From NCBI GenBank assembly GCA_031255055.1, contig JAIRTG010000126.1, forward strand, positions 1 to 24,065: a DNA stretch of 24,065 nucleotides, in the 5' to 3' direction. Positions 7,804 through 15,197 of this stretch are shown in pieces. The stretch is from Prevotellaceae bacterium (lineage in GTDB: Bacteria; Bacteroidota; Bacteroidia; Bacteroidales; Paludibacteraceae). Numbering within the stretch: position 1 is the stretch's first letter; every line of letters starts with the position of its first letter. Under the pieces are notes generated by a model. That model made no database searches and was not told the origin of the DNA. It was given only the letters and a program-made list of their open reading frames with translations. The translations under genes and the position numbers were made by a program.

Positions 7804-10800
7804 TCAATTTCCGAAAATACTTCCGTAGCGGTGGTATTCAAACGAAATACTTTGTTCTTTCAAATAATGCAGCAGTTCGATGCGAGCCTCAACCAGCGGT
7901 TTATGATATGCGATATGCTTTCCCAGCTTTGCCGCTTCTGCAAAGAAACCATCCGGCAAATCGGGTGAACAGGTTCTTATCCGCTCATACAGACTCATTT
8001 CTTTGATGAACGCATCCATACCCTGCTGTTTGATGTTGATACCCGTGAGTTCCGCCACCGCTTTTTCAATCGCTTTTTTATGCTTGTTGTCGCCCGAAAG
8101 ACTTATTGTCATCGGGGTTTTGGCCATATATGCCGCCTGCATGACTATCAGCACATCGACCAAAGCATCGTCTTCTTCCACCCGAAAACCAATGTTTTTC
8201 AACGGCAAATAGCGGAAATGGTTTTCCTCGCCATAGATTCGGCTGACGTCTTTTTCGAGCGAAAACTCGGTCTTCCATGCGTCGATACAACGCTCGTAGG
8301 CAAAGTTGAGACGATACTGTTCGTTTTTGTTCGACAACAGGCTGTGCAGCGGAGACGGATTTATTTTTTCGATAACGGGTAATGATGCGCTTTCTTTGAA
8401 TTCAACAAACGAACCGACATAATTCGGACTTCCGGCTTTCAGTCCGCCGCCGAACGCCGACCGTTTCATGCCGCCGAAAGGCTGACGGCGTACAATTGCA
8501 CCTGTTATGCCTCTGTTGATATACAAATTGCCCGCCTTGATGCTGTTTTTCCAAATCTTGCGTTCCTCTTCATCCAGCGTCTGCAAACCGGCGGTCAGAC
8601 CGTATTCCGAAGAGTTTGAAAAGTCGATGGCTTGTTGTAAATCTTCTACGCAAACCACTCCCAATAACGGCGCAAACAGTTCATTTTTGAACGTAAAGCT
8701 GCCCGGTTTCACACCCCATTTGACGGTCGGACGAAGGATGTATTTTTTCTCATCCAAAAATTCGGGCGCAACCAACCACGATTCGCCCGGTTCAAGGTTT
8801 TCAATCGCATGAATCAGCTTTTCATTGTTATTATCGATCATCGGGCCGACGATGTTCATCGTATCCCAAACGCTTCCCGTACGCAGGCTCAATACCGCAT
8901 CCTTCAGTTTCGATTTGAATGTTTCGTCGAAATAGATTTTCTTGTCGAGCAACAGCAGCGAACAGGCCGAACATTTTTGTCCGGCATTGCTGAATGCAGA
9001 TGTCACGATGTTTTGTATCGCATGGTCCTGATCGGCGTTTCCGGTGACGATAATGGTATTTTTACCGCCTGTTTCGGCCGAAAGCGGTGTTCGCGGCGAC
9101 GTTTCCAGCAGACGGAAAGCCGTATCGGTTCCACCTGTCAAAATCACGTGTTTGACCGACGGATGAGATGTCAGATAAGTCAGAGATGTTCTGTCGGCCG
9201 TACAGACAACTTGCAGGGCGTCTTTCGGAACTCCGGCGTCCCAGAAACATTTTGCAAATTCCCATGCTACCGGAAACGCAACTGTGGCCGGTTTCAAAAT
9301 GACGGTATTCCCGCCTGCCAACGCCGCACAGACGCCTCCGACCGGAATGGCCAACGGAAAATTCCAGGGCGGTATGACCAGTATGATACCTTTCGGACGA
9401 TACGAGACCGTTTCCATCTCTTCAAACTGCCGCATCGTGATGGGATAGAAGCGGGTGAAGTCGATTGCTTCCGAAACTTCCACATCGCCTTCCATAAAGG
9501 TTTTGCCGGTGACGGCCGACATACATCCAATCAGATCGCCCCGTTTGGCGCTCAAATTGTCGCCAACTTTATGCAGCAGTTCGTTTCGCGCTGCGAGTGT
9601 TGTTTTGCGCCAGCCGGAAGCGTCCTTTTCGGCGATGGCTATGATTTCTTTCACCTGCTCCGATGTCGATTGATTGACTTCGCAAAAAGCCACTTCGTCG
9701 TTCCGACTACGGTCGTAATATATTTTCTTGTGCGGGGTGACGAACTCTTGTTGGCCAACCTGTACCGGTATCACAAAATTTTCGGGCGATACCTGTGTTT
9801 CCCATTTTTTCAAAGCATCCAGCGCCCATTGCCTGTTTCGGGGTAAATCCAAATCGGTGTCCGGTTCGTTTTCAAACACGTTTATGTCGTTGACCGGAAC
9901 CGGTTTTTGGGTTCTGTCCTGTGTCCGGAACGGTTCTTTCCGGACGGTATCTTTGATTTTACAGGCTTCCAGAAACTGTTCCGCCAAAAAGTTCCACTGC
10001 GGACTGTCAAGTTTCAGGTTGAAGGTATAGCTCAGGAAATTGTCCTTTCCCGTATTTTCGTCGAGTCGGCGGACAAGGTAGGAAATGGCGTTCAGGAACT
10101 GTTTCTCGCGTACAACGGGCGTATAGAGGATGATTTGTTTTTTCAGTTTACGCATGACGCGCGGCAGGTTGTTGGCCATTCCTTCGAGCATTTCAAAGGT
10201 CACGTATTCCGACACGCCGTTTTTTTCTGCCAGAAGGTGTGCGTAGGCAATGCTGAAATAGTTGTGCGACGCCACTCCCACATGACAGGCTTTACTGTTT
10301 TCGGGTTCCAGCGCCACATCCAGAATATGCAGGTAATTGGCGTCAACTTCCACTTTCGTCCGGTAGACGGGGTTCGACCAGCCTTTCAACGACGAGACAA
10401 CCGTTTCCATTTGCAGGTTGGCGCCTTTCACAAGACGCATTTTGAGTGGTGCGCCTCCGTCGGCAAGACGTTTTTTTGCAAAGTCGAGCAACCGTTGCTG
10501 AAAGCTCGACGCATCGGGAAGGTAGGCCTGAATGACAAGTCCGCCGTTATAGTGTTTAAATTCGGATCTTCCCATCACTTCGAGGAAGACATCGATTGTC
10601 AATTCGGCGTCCTTGTATTCTTCCATATCCAAATTAACAAATTTGGGGCGGCTCACGCCGTTATGGTCGGTATAGGGATTGGCAATTGCTGTGCGATAGA
10701 TATTGGCAACCAGTTCACAAAGTTCTTTTTTATTCTGCTCATAGCTCAGCGGATGAATTTGGGCATAGATGCCCGATATTTTTATTGAGATATAGTTTAT

Positions 10801-11313
10801 ATCCGGTTCTTTCAGCGCTTCGAGATAGTGTTCATAGCGGTGACGCGCCTCGTTGTCGCCCAACACGACCTCTCCAAGCAGGTTAACATTCTGACCGATA
10901 TTGCTTTTCCATCGTCCCGACAGGTGTCGGGTTAATTTCGGTCGTTCCTCCGAGATGATGATTTTATTGGTTTGACTGCGTACTTTTTTTTTCAGAATCG
11001 GCATAGCGATATGCGGAAACCAATAGCCGCACAGCATATAGAGTTTGATAAGCAGCCTGTCGGTCGGATTAAAAAAATCAGGGATACCGTATTCCCTGAT
11101 AATATCTCTGACACGTCTGTTCAGTTTCACATCGTCTCTGATTTGAGACGACTCGTCGAGCATTTTCGACAGGAAGGTTTTACTGTCGGGTGTTTGTACC
11201 AGTGAAGCATACTTTTGTTGTTCCTTCACTTCTTCGGGGGTCAGTTCATCGCCGGCTTGTTTGAGAAACTGTTTAGCCCAGTCGATAACGTCGTTCGTAC
11301 CGATTTTTTCCAT
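7804..11313 (-). CDS. putA: Bifunctional proline dehydrogenase / L-glutamate gamma-semialdehyde dehydrogenase
   Basis: A 1169-aa fused enzyme that oxidises proline to glutamate in two steps: an FAD-dependent proline dehydrogenase and an NAD+-dependent P5C dehydrogenase. The PRODH barrel spans about 125-460 (SIKISGIYAQIHPL, KMRLVKGANLQME, VGVASHN, FEMLEGM). The aldehyde dehydrogenase part is about 490-985, with the Rossmann entry VIPPWNFPLAIPVGG (646-660), the general-base motif ETGGKN (Glu747) and the catalytic Cys in NAGQKCSACS (Cys781). The last ~180 residues form an extra C-terminal region without recognised motifs. There is no N-terminal ribbon-helix-helix repressor domain, so it is not a trifunctional PutA. 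A promoter match precedes it and an intrinsic terminator follows. Large open frames on the opposite strand are shadows. Confidence 0.93.
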   Translation of the reverse strand: MEKIGTNDVIDWAKQFLKQAGDELTPEEVKEQQKYASLVQTPDSKTFLSKMLDESSQIRDDVKLNRRVRDIIREYGIPDFFNPTDRLLIKLYMLCGYWFPHIAMPILKKKVRSQTNKIIISEERPKLTRHLSGRWKSNIGQNVNLLGEVVLGDNEARHRYEHYLEALKEPDINYISIKISGIYAQIHPLSYEQNKKELCELVANIYRTAIANPYTDHNGVSRPKFVNLDMEEYKDAELTIDVFLEVMGRSEFKHYNGGLVIQAYLPDASSFQQRLLDFAKKRLADGGAPLKMRLVKGANLQMETVVSSLKGWSNPVYRTKVEVDANYLHILDVALEPENSKACHVGVASHNYFSIAYAHLLAEKNGVSEYVTFEMLEGMANNLPRVMRKLKKQIILYTPVVREKQFLNAISYLVRRLDENTGKDNFLSYTFNLKLDSPQWNFLAEQFLEACKIKDTVRKEPFRTQDRTQKPVPVNDINVFENEPDTDLDLPRNRQWALDALKKWETQVSPENFVIPVQVGQQEFVTPHKKIYYDRSRNDEVAFCEVNQSTSEQVKEIIAIAEKDASGWRKTTLAARNELLHKVGDNLSAKRGDLIGCMSAVTGKTFMEGDVEVSEAIDFTRFYPITMRQFEEMETVSYRPKGIILVIPPWNFPLAIPVGGVCAALAGGNTVILKPATVAFPVAWEFAKCFWDAGVPKDALQVVCTADRTSLTYLTSHPSVKHVILTGGTDTAFRLLETSPRTPLSAETGGKNTIIVTGNADQDHAIQNIVTSAFSNAGQKCSACSLLLLDKKIYFDETFKSKLKDAVLSLRTGSVWDTMNIVGPMIDNNNEKLIHAIENLEPGESWLVAPEFLDEKKYILRPTVKWGVKPGSFTFKNELFAPLLGVVCVEDLQQAIDFSNSSEYGLTAGLQTLDEEERKIWKNSIKAGNLYINRGITGAIVRRQPFGGMKRSAFGGGLKAGSPNYVGSFVEFKESASLPVIEKINPSPLHSLLSNKNEQYRLNFAYERCIDAWKTEFSLEKDVSRIYGEENHFRYLPLKNIGFRVEEDDALVDVLIVMQAAYMAKTPMTISLSGDNKHKKAIEKAVAELTGINIKQQGMDAFIKEMSLYERIRTCSPDLPDGFFAEAAKLGKHIAYHKPLVEARIELLHYLKEQSISFEYHRYGSIFGN

Positions 11314-11361
11314 TGTAATTGATTGTTTATGTTATTGAACATCTGATTTTAAAAAAACGGC

Positions 11362-11392
11362 GAAAGATAGCAATAAAGGCGGGATTATCAAA
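11362..11392 (-). promoter_or_regulatory. Bacteroidota-type promoter of the proline-catabolism gene
   Basis: On the minus strand: TTTG (11389-11392), 19 bases, TATCTTTC (11362-11369), seven of eight matches to TAnnTTTG counting the free positions. The start codon is about 49 bp downstream at 11313. Confidence 0.65.
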
Positions 11393-11517
11393 CACCGGCG
11401 CATTTTTTCTTACAAATTGCGAAATACCGGTCGGCGTTAAGCGACAATCACCTGAAATGTTGACGGATTGTCAATTTTCGGGAGAAGGTCGGCAGCAATA
11501 CGAGGTATCGGCGTTTA

Positions 11518-12198
11518 TCAGACGTCTTTAATTTTCAGAGGATTGTAGGAAACGGCGTAATCATACACATCGGTTTGTTCGATTTGCTTGACTTTTTTCA
11601 CGATAAGATTTGTCACCGGCAGGGCGATGATTTCGTAAGCAGTTTTCATCGCCGTCTGGGTGAGCACCAGCAGGACGAGGCTTTTCGGCGGGACGACGCC
11701 ATAGAAAGCGGTGACAAAAAAGATCATCGAATCGCCGCCTTCGCCGAGAATCGTCGAGACGATAGCTCGGAGCGAGAAACCTTTTCCGCGTTGCAGGATT
11801 TTCATTTTGCTCATCACGTAAGCGTTCAGGAAAGAGCCGCAGAGGAACGCCGCAAAACTTGCCGTTGTGATTCGGAGGGTACTGCCGAGTACCAGGTTGA
11901 ATGCGTTTTCGTGTACAAAGTCGGGCGAAGCGGGCAGCAGCATACTCAGTTGGAAGATGCCGACAGCCAGAAAGTTCATCAGGAATCCGTACCAGATAAT
12001 AAGTCGAGCTTTTTTGAATCCCCAGACTTCGGCGATCAGATCATTTATAACGTAGGAAACCGGGAAGATCAGCAATCCGGCGGTAGCCTGTACATTTCCG
12101 ATCGTAATAAGTTTTTGTTCAACGATATTAGCAATAATGAGGCAGGTAGTGAAAAGTAACCCGCAGGCCATAAAGGCGACAGAGACTTGTTTTTTCAT
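11518..12198 (-). CDS. Queuosine precursor transporter (YhhQ/DUF165 family)
   Basis: A 226-aa inner-membrane protein of the vitamin-uptake-like YhhQ (COG1738) family, which imports preQ0, preQ1 or queuine for queuosine modification of tRNA. About six hydrophobic segments are visible. Family motifs are SYVINDLIAEVWGFKKAR (48-65) and RAIVSTILGEGGDSMIFF (144-161), the latter with the Gly-Glu-Gly-x-Asp-Ser signature. The start at 12198 gives MKKQVSVAF leading straight into the first membrane segment. The leader contains a 31-nt preQ1-I-like aptamer whose 3' end is five nucleotides from the start codon, which supports the transport role and suggests translational control. It has its own promoter and lies upstream of, on the same strand as, the proline enzyme, with separate promoters. 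Confidence 0.9.
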   Translation of the reverse strand: MKKQVSVAFMACGLLFTTCLIIANIVEQKLITIGNVQATAGLLIFPVSYVINDLIAEVWGFKKARLIIWYGFLMNFLAVGIFQLSMLLPASPDFVHENAFNLVLGSTLRITTASFAAFLCGSFLNAYVMSKMKILQRGKGFSLRAIVSTILGEGGDSMIFFVTAFYGVVPPKSLVLLVLTQTAMKTAYEIIALPVTNLIVKKVKQIEQTDVYDYAVSYNPLKIKDV

Positions 12199-12203
12199 TT
12201 CAT

Positions 12204-12234
12204 CTTGTTTTTTACGTGGTATTCAAGCACACGT
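12204..12234 (-). ncRNA. Candidate preQ1-I riboswitch
   Basis: Read on the minus strand, P1 is ACGTG pairing with CACGT (5 bp) around the loop TGCTTGAATAC, followed by the A-rich tail AAAAAACAAG. CTTG in the loop is complementary to CAAG at the tail's end, giving the H-type pseudoknot of class I preQ1 aptamers. The expected ligand-contacting positions fit: U right after the 5' strand, C right before the 3' strand, and A just before the tail's CAAG. CAAG lies 5 nt before the start codon of a queuosine-precursor transporter, so ligand binding would block ribosome access. Confidence 0.72.
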
Positions 12235-12262
12235 TACGGCGTATTGCCGTAGAATGGGGTTG

Positions 12263-12294
12263 CAAAAGTAGATTTTTTTGTTCTATTCCGCAAA
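12263..12294 (-). promoter_or_regulatory. Bacteroidota-type promoter of the transporter gene
   Basis: On the minus strand: TTTG (12291-12294), 20 bases, TACTTTTG (12263-12270), an exact consensus match. Transcription from about 12256 gives a leader of about 58 nt that contains the whole riboswitch candidate. Confidence 0.8.
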
Positions 12295-12335
12295 TCACAC
12301 TTTGACCGGTGGTTGAAGTTTCGGCCGTATTCAAC

Positions 12336-12449
12336 GAAAGAAAGAGAAAGAGAAAGAGAAGGAGGTGGGGGAAGTCTCCCCCTCGCTTCAGCCCGCCGTT
12401 GGCGGTCTTCCGCTAACCCCTCTGCGGGGCGCTGCCCCGCAACGCCCCG
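12336..12449 (-). repeat. GC-rich dispersed REP-like repeat, copy B (inverted)
   Basis: The reverse complement matches copies A and C with a few substitutions: hairpin gcggggc-agc-gccccgc, the agcggaagac segment, gcgagggggagacttccccc, and the pyrimidine tail of ctcttt units. It lies upstream of the transporter promoter and next to the 22-bp hairpin at 12472. Confidence 0.78.
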
Positions 12450-12471
12450 TAAGACAGTGTTTATAGTGATT

Positions 12472-12545
12472 AGTGTTTAGTGATTAGTGATTAGCAAGTT
12501 CGCCATGTTTAACAATTAATCGTTAATCACTAATCACTAAACACT
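12472..12545. repeat. Long hairpin of TAGTGAT/ATCACTA motifs
   Basis: Bases 12472-12493 and 12524-12545 are perfect 22-bp inverted repeats made of iterated TTAGTGATTAG-type words, with a 30-nt loop that includes gttcgccatgttt. Related hairpins with a similar loop core occur at 15528-15614 and three times at 16365-16604. Confidence 0.8.
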
Positions 12546-12556
12546 AAACAGCGCCT

Positions 12557-12881
12557 CCCCGCCGGCGCGGATATCCATCCGTGCCTTGCTTGAAAAGAAA
12601 AAAACTCATTCTATCAAAATAATGCTTAACAACCCTTGCTCTCCCGCATAATCAACCATTATACACAGGGCAACTATCGCCAAACCTTTATTCCTTTGAC
12701 AATAAGACAAACTATCAATCGGGATTCCTATATTCATTATGAATAAATACATCAATTCGGCCCTTTACGGCAAAACTTACAAAATAAATACCTTCAGGGT
12801 TTTGAAATTTATATTTTCGGCTCATATTTTTTTATTGCTCGTTCCGACCAACACACAGGCTACAAGCCTGCGCGAGCGGGG
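12557..12881. repeat. Left copy of a ~324-bp direct repeat flanking the lipoprotein cassette
   Basis: Bases 12557-12881 match 15198-15520 in the same orientation, with about ten substitutions and one 2-bp indel (roughly 96% identity by eye). Both begin at ccccgccggcgcgg and end at gcgagcgggg. Most of each copy is a decayed RAYT gene start. The repeats are 2641 bp apart, so recombination between them would remove or circularise the cassette. Confidence 0.9.
12606..12825 (-). pseudogene. Truncated, frameshifted REP-associated tyrosine transposase (RAYT), copy 1
   Basis: The minus strand from 12825 reads MSRKYKFQNPEGIYFVSFAV and on to RIDVFIHNEYRNPD, then a stop at 12715-12717. This is the typical start of a Bacteroidota RAYT (IS200/IS605-like, HUH-type Y1 transposase). 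In another frame the match continues with IDSLSYCQRNKGL and ALCIM, then changes to unrelated sequence and stops at 12606. In intact RAYTs, CIMP-x-HIH follows here, so the copy is broken just before the HUH histidines and lacks the catalytic Tyr. It cannot be active. The assignment rests on remembered family sequence, not a search. Confidence 0.75.
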
Positions 12882-13212
12882 TATATAGTGAACGAGAAGT
12901 ATTATGTAAAAAAAAAGTACACACCATTTCCTGAATATGGATATATTGTGTACTTTTGTGACCGCAATAAACAAAGTTGACGGCAAACCGAGAAAAAATA
13001 AAAAAGAAAGGAGGTAACGAGATAGTCACAACTATCAAAAATGAAAAAAATCGAGTAAGTTAACAAACAACTCAACCTTATGCGGGAGAAAAAACAAGCA
13101 CAAAACTCTCGTAAGCCTAAAATCACAGGGCAAAGTGCTTAAATCAGTTTACAAATTTAAATGCTTTATCAAAAACTGTAAAACCAGAAGCATTTACAAA
13201 TAAAAATTTAAT
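12882..13212 (+). other. Leader region of the lipoprotein cassette
   Basis: This 331-bp AT-rich stretch precedes the lipoprotein genes. It contains a -7-like box inside an inverted repeat (12913-12957), an unusual strong Shine-Dalgarno-like aaaggagg (13007-13014), a 6-bp hairpin gatagt/actatc (13021-13036), and tiny open frames such as MKKIE followed by a stop (13041) and a 20-codon frame from the in-frame ATG at 13080, neither convincing. A hairpin aaatgctt/aagcattt (13159-13195) lies just before the lipoprotein start. Confidence 0.5.
12913..12958 (+). promoter_or_regulatory. Promoter-like box inside an 11-bp inverted repeat (possible operator)
   Basis: aaaagtacaca (12913-12923) and tgtgtactttt (12947-12957) are perfect inverted repeats 23 bp apart. 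The right arm overlaps TACTTTTG (12951-12958), an exact TAnnTTTG -7 box; no good -33 TTTG is present. A regulator bound at the two arms would straddle the promoter of the lipoprotein cassette. Confidence 0.45.
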
Positions 13213-14280
13213 ATGAAAAAAGTATATTTTTTAGTAGCACTTGTGGCATTTACATTAACTTCGTGTGACAAAAATGAATTCGAACAAACTATAAACCCAA
13301 AAAATGAATTCGAACAAACTATAAACCAAGAAGAGGTAAAATTTGGAGGTTTTAAGGTAAATTTACCTCCCAATTATAATGAAAAAGTTTTATCTTTAAG
13401 TTTATCTGATTTACAAAATCAATTTTATACCAATAACACAGGTGGATTAATGAGAGCTAAGTCTTCCGAGTCTGCCGGAATTACTTTGGACGAAATGAGT
13501 CGAATTATTGATGGTATTTTAATTAACTACCCTAACCTTGACAGTCTGACTACAGATGAGATTGAAAAGATAAAGATTAACTTTCCTGATTTAAGTTCAG
13601 ATGAAATAGTTGAGAATATCAATGTTGTTGATAGTTTCTATACTTCTTTAGTTAGATATGATTTGGTACAAGAATTAACTAAAACCGAGTCCAAATCAAA
13701 CACCGGAGCATTTAAAGTTTCCTCAAGTTCAAGTTCAGATGATTATTTGGGATCTGGCGTAAATACTTTGGAGTTTTGGTATTTAGTTTGGCACCCGGCA
13801 TTGGTTTCGCCAATTAGAAAAGCCTCTGATAAAGCAGATTCACTGACAAAATCTAATTATCCTGAATCAAAAAGAGTGAGTGATAAAGCAGATGCCTTTC
13901 GTCATGCGCTTTGGAATGTGTTAATCTGCAAATATATTGGGGAAGACAAAAATAAAAATGCAATCTCTGATTGTACAGAAAGAGCTGAAGATTTTACAAA
14001 TAGACACGTGACCGGTGCAGAAAAGCCAAGTTCGATGACTGATGCTTTTTGGGAACTTGACAAAAAAATGGATTTACACAACAACATTCAAGGTCGAAAG
14101 TACTTTGAAAGTGTAGCTTGGATTGAGAAAGTTGGTGTGTTTAAGGTAAAACGGGTTAGAGCTCCTTCTGAAGATGTAATAGTAATAGCTATAAAAAACA
14201 AAGTGAATTCTGCTCGAAAAATAAGCACTTTAAGTGATACAAGTAAATATCCTAATAATCTTGTTTATATTATTGACTAA
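13213..14280 (+). CDS. Lipoprotein with possible DUF6973-like C-terminal domain (putative effector)
   Basis: A 355-aa predicted lipoprotein. The signal peptide MKKVYFLVALVAFTLTSC ends in a lipobox with Cys18, followed by Asp-Lys-Asn-Glu, an acidic start that fits Bacteroidota surface lipoproteins. A 10-residue repeat (NEFEQTINPK, NEFEQTINQE) comes next at 21-40. Residues ~45-165 are a helical region, then a Ser-rich linker. The C-terminal domain (~185-300) has DKADAFRHALWN (224-235), His265 in NRHVTG and MDLHNNIQGR (286-295), a layout I associate with DUF6973 domains of secreted or toxin-like proteins. The D-A-F-R-H and D-x-H-N-N residues could form a catalytic or metal site. Codon use is AT-rich, unlike its neighbours. 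The next gene starts one base after the stop. An antagonistic effector role is inference. Confidence 0.7.
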   Translation: MKKVYFLVALVAFTLTSCDKNEFEQTINPKNEFEQTINQEEVKFGGFKVNLPPNYNEKVLSLSLSDLQNQFYTNNTGGLMRAKSSESAGITLDEMSRIIDGILINYPNLDSLTTDEIEKIKINFPDLSSDEIVENINVVDSFYTSLVRYDLVQELTKTESKSNTGAFKVSSSSSSDDYLGSGVNTLEFWYLVWHPALVSPIRKASDKADSLTKSNYPESKRVSDKADAFRHALWNVLICKYIGEDKNKNAISDCTERAEDFTNRHVTGAEKPSSMTDAFWELDKKMDLHNNIQGRKYFESVAWIEKVGVFKVKRVRAPSEDVIVIAIKNKVNSARKISTLSDTSKYPNNLVYIID

Positions 14281-14670
14281 ATGAATATGAAAAAAATAGC
14301 ATTTATAATATTTATAATTTTCTCAACATTAAGTTGTAGTATAAGGAGTGATGATAGTGCCAGCTTTGATATTTCAAATAAATCCCAATATGAACTATCT
14401 GAGGTTAAGCTATATGTATATGTGTACGCTGATGCTATAAATTTATCACTACTAGATTCGATAGATCTGAATACTATTCAATCCGGCGCCTCGATTAGTA
14501 CGGTTTTATTCGAGAATCAACTACCAAATTCAGACGGAGGATTCTACCTGAGATTTAAACAAAACAATAACATTATAGGTCGCCAGTTTGGCTATTTTTC
14601 AAATGGAGCTTTATTGTCTGATGAGCAGTATGAAATAACAATAACAGACGATGAAGTAACTATAAAGTAA
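14281..14670 (+). CDS. Small lipoprotein, copy 1 of a tandem pair (putative immunity or partner)
   Basis: A 129-aa predicted lipoprotein; signal peptide MNMKKIAFIIFIIFSTLSC with Cys19, mature start Ser-Ile-Arg-Ser-Asp-Asp. The rest looks like an all-beta domain with alternating polar and hydrophobic residues (FDISNKSQYELSEVKLYVYV, GGFYLRFKQNNNIIG, YEITITDD). No family recognised. The ATG follows the TAA of the 355-aa lipoprotein directly, so the two are translationally coupled; Met3 is an alternative start. It is nearly identical to the next gene except for a few-residue insertion near 46-53 and a different C-terminus. An immunity role for the upstream protein is suggested only by small size, coupling, shared envelope location and duplication. 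Confidence 0.72.
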   Translation: MNMKKIAFIIFIIFSTLSCSIRSDDSASFDISNKSQYELSEVKLYVYVYADAINLSLLDSIDLNTIQSGASISTVLFENQLPNSDGGFYLRFKQNNNIIGRQFGYFSNGALLSDEQYEITITDDEVTIK

Positions 14671-14709
14671 CTGTCTGTACAATATAATCTTGTTTATATT
14701 ATTGATTAA

Positions 14710-15099
14710 ATGAATATGAAAAAAATAGCATTTATAATATTTATAATTTTCTCAACATTAAGTTGTAGTTTTAGGAGTGATTATAGTGCCAGCTTTGATA
14801 TTTCAAATAAATCCCAATATGAACTGTCTGAGGTTAAGCTATATGTGGAAGTTGGTAAAGTACTACTAGATTCGATAGATCTGAATACTGTTCAATCCGG
14901 CGCCTCGATTAGTACGGTTTTATTCCAGAATGAACTACCAAATTCAGACGGAGGATTCTACCTGAGATTTAAACAAAACAATAACATTGTAGGTCACGAG
15001 TTTGACTATTTTACAAATGGAATTTTATTGGCTGAGCGGTATGAAATAACAATAACAGACGATGAAGTAACTGTCAATACAACTGTCCGTAGCTTCTAA
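14710..15099 (+). CDS. Small lipoprotein, copy 2 of a tandem pair
   Basis: A 129-aa paralogue of the preceding gene with the same signal peptide and lipobox (Cys19) and the same beta-rich body. It differs by a deletion near residue 47 (YVEVGKVLLDS against YVYVYADAINLSLLDS), scattered substitutions (for example FRSDYS for IRSDDS, GHEFDYF for GRQFGYF) and a longer tail ending in NTTVRSF. The two starts are exactly 429 bp apart. The 20-odd bases before this ATG repeat the end of the 355-aa gene, including its stop, so the copy arose by tandem duplication that caught the 3' end of the upstream gene. Substitutions cluster in exposed-looking stretches, which could mean changed specificity. A stem-loop follows the stop. 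Confidence 0.72.
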   Translation: MNMKKIAFIIFIIFSTLSCSFRSDYSASFDISNKSQYELSEVKLYVEVGKVLLDSIDLNTVQSGASISTVLFQNELPNSDGGFYLRFKQNNNIVGHEFDYFTNGILLAERYEITITDDEVTVNTTVRSF

Positions 15100-15107
15100 A
15101 AAAGAAT

Positions 15108-15152
15108 GCACGTTTGGCGTTATTTAATCTAAAAATAAATTGCCAAACGTGC
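15108..15152 (+). terminator. Stem-loop after the lipoprotein cassette
   Basis: gcacgtttggc (15108-15118) and gccaaacgtgc (15142-15152) form a perfect 11-bp stem with a 23-nt loop, 8 bp after the last stop. It is followed by tatttata rather than a full T-run. Probably the end of the cassette transcript. Confidence 0.6.
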
Positions 15153-15197
15153 TATTTATAGCAATGGATAATTGCAAAATACTCAGTAAAACTAATC

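Noticed and set aside
8809..10788. Large plus-strand open frames opposite the proline-catabolism gene
   Set aside because: They are antisense shadows of a 1169-aa gene whose domains and active-site residues are intact; their products have no recognisable motifs.
13041..13142. Tiny open frames after a strong Shine-Dalgarno-like sequence in the cassette leader
   Set aside because: MKKIE then a stop, and a 20-codon frame from 13080, are too short and lack recognisable features; the aaaggagg is 27 bp from the ATG.
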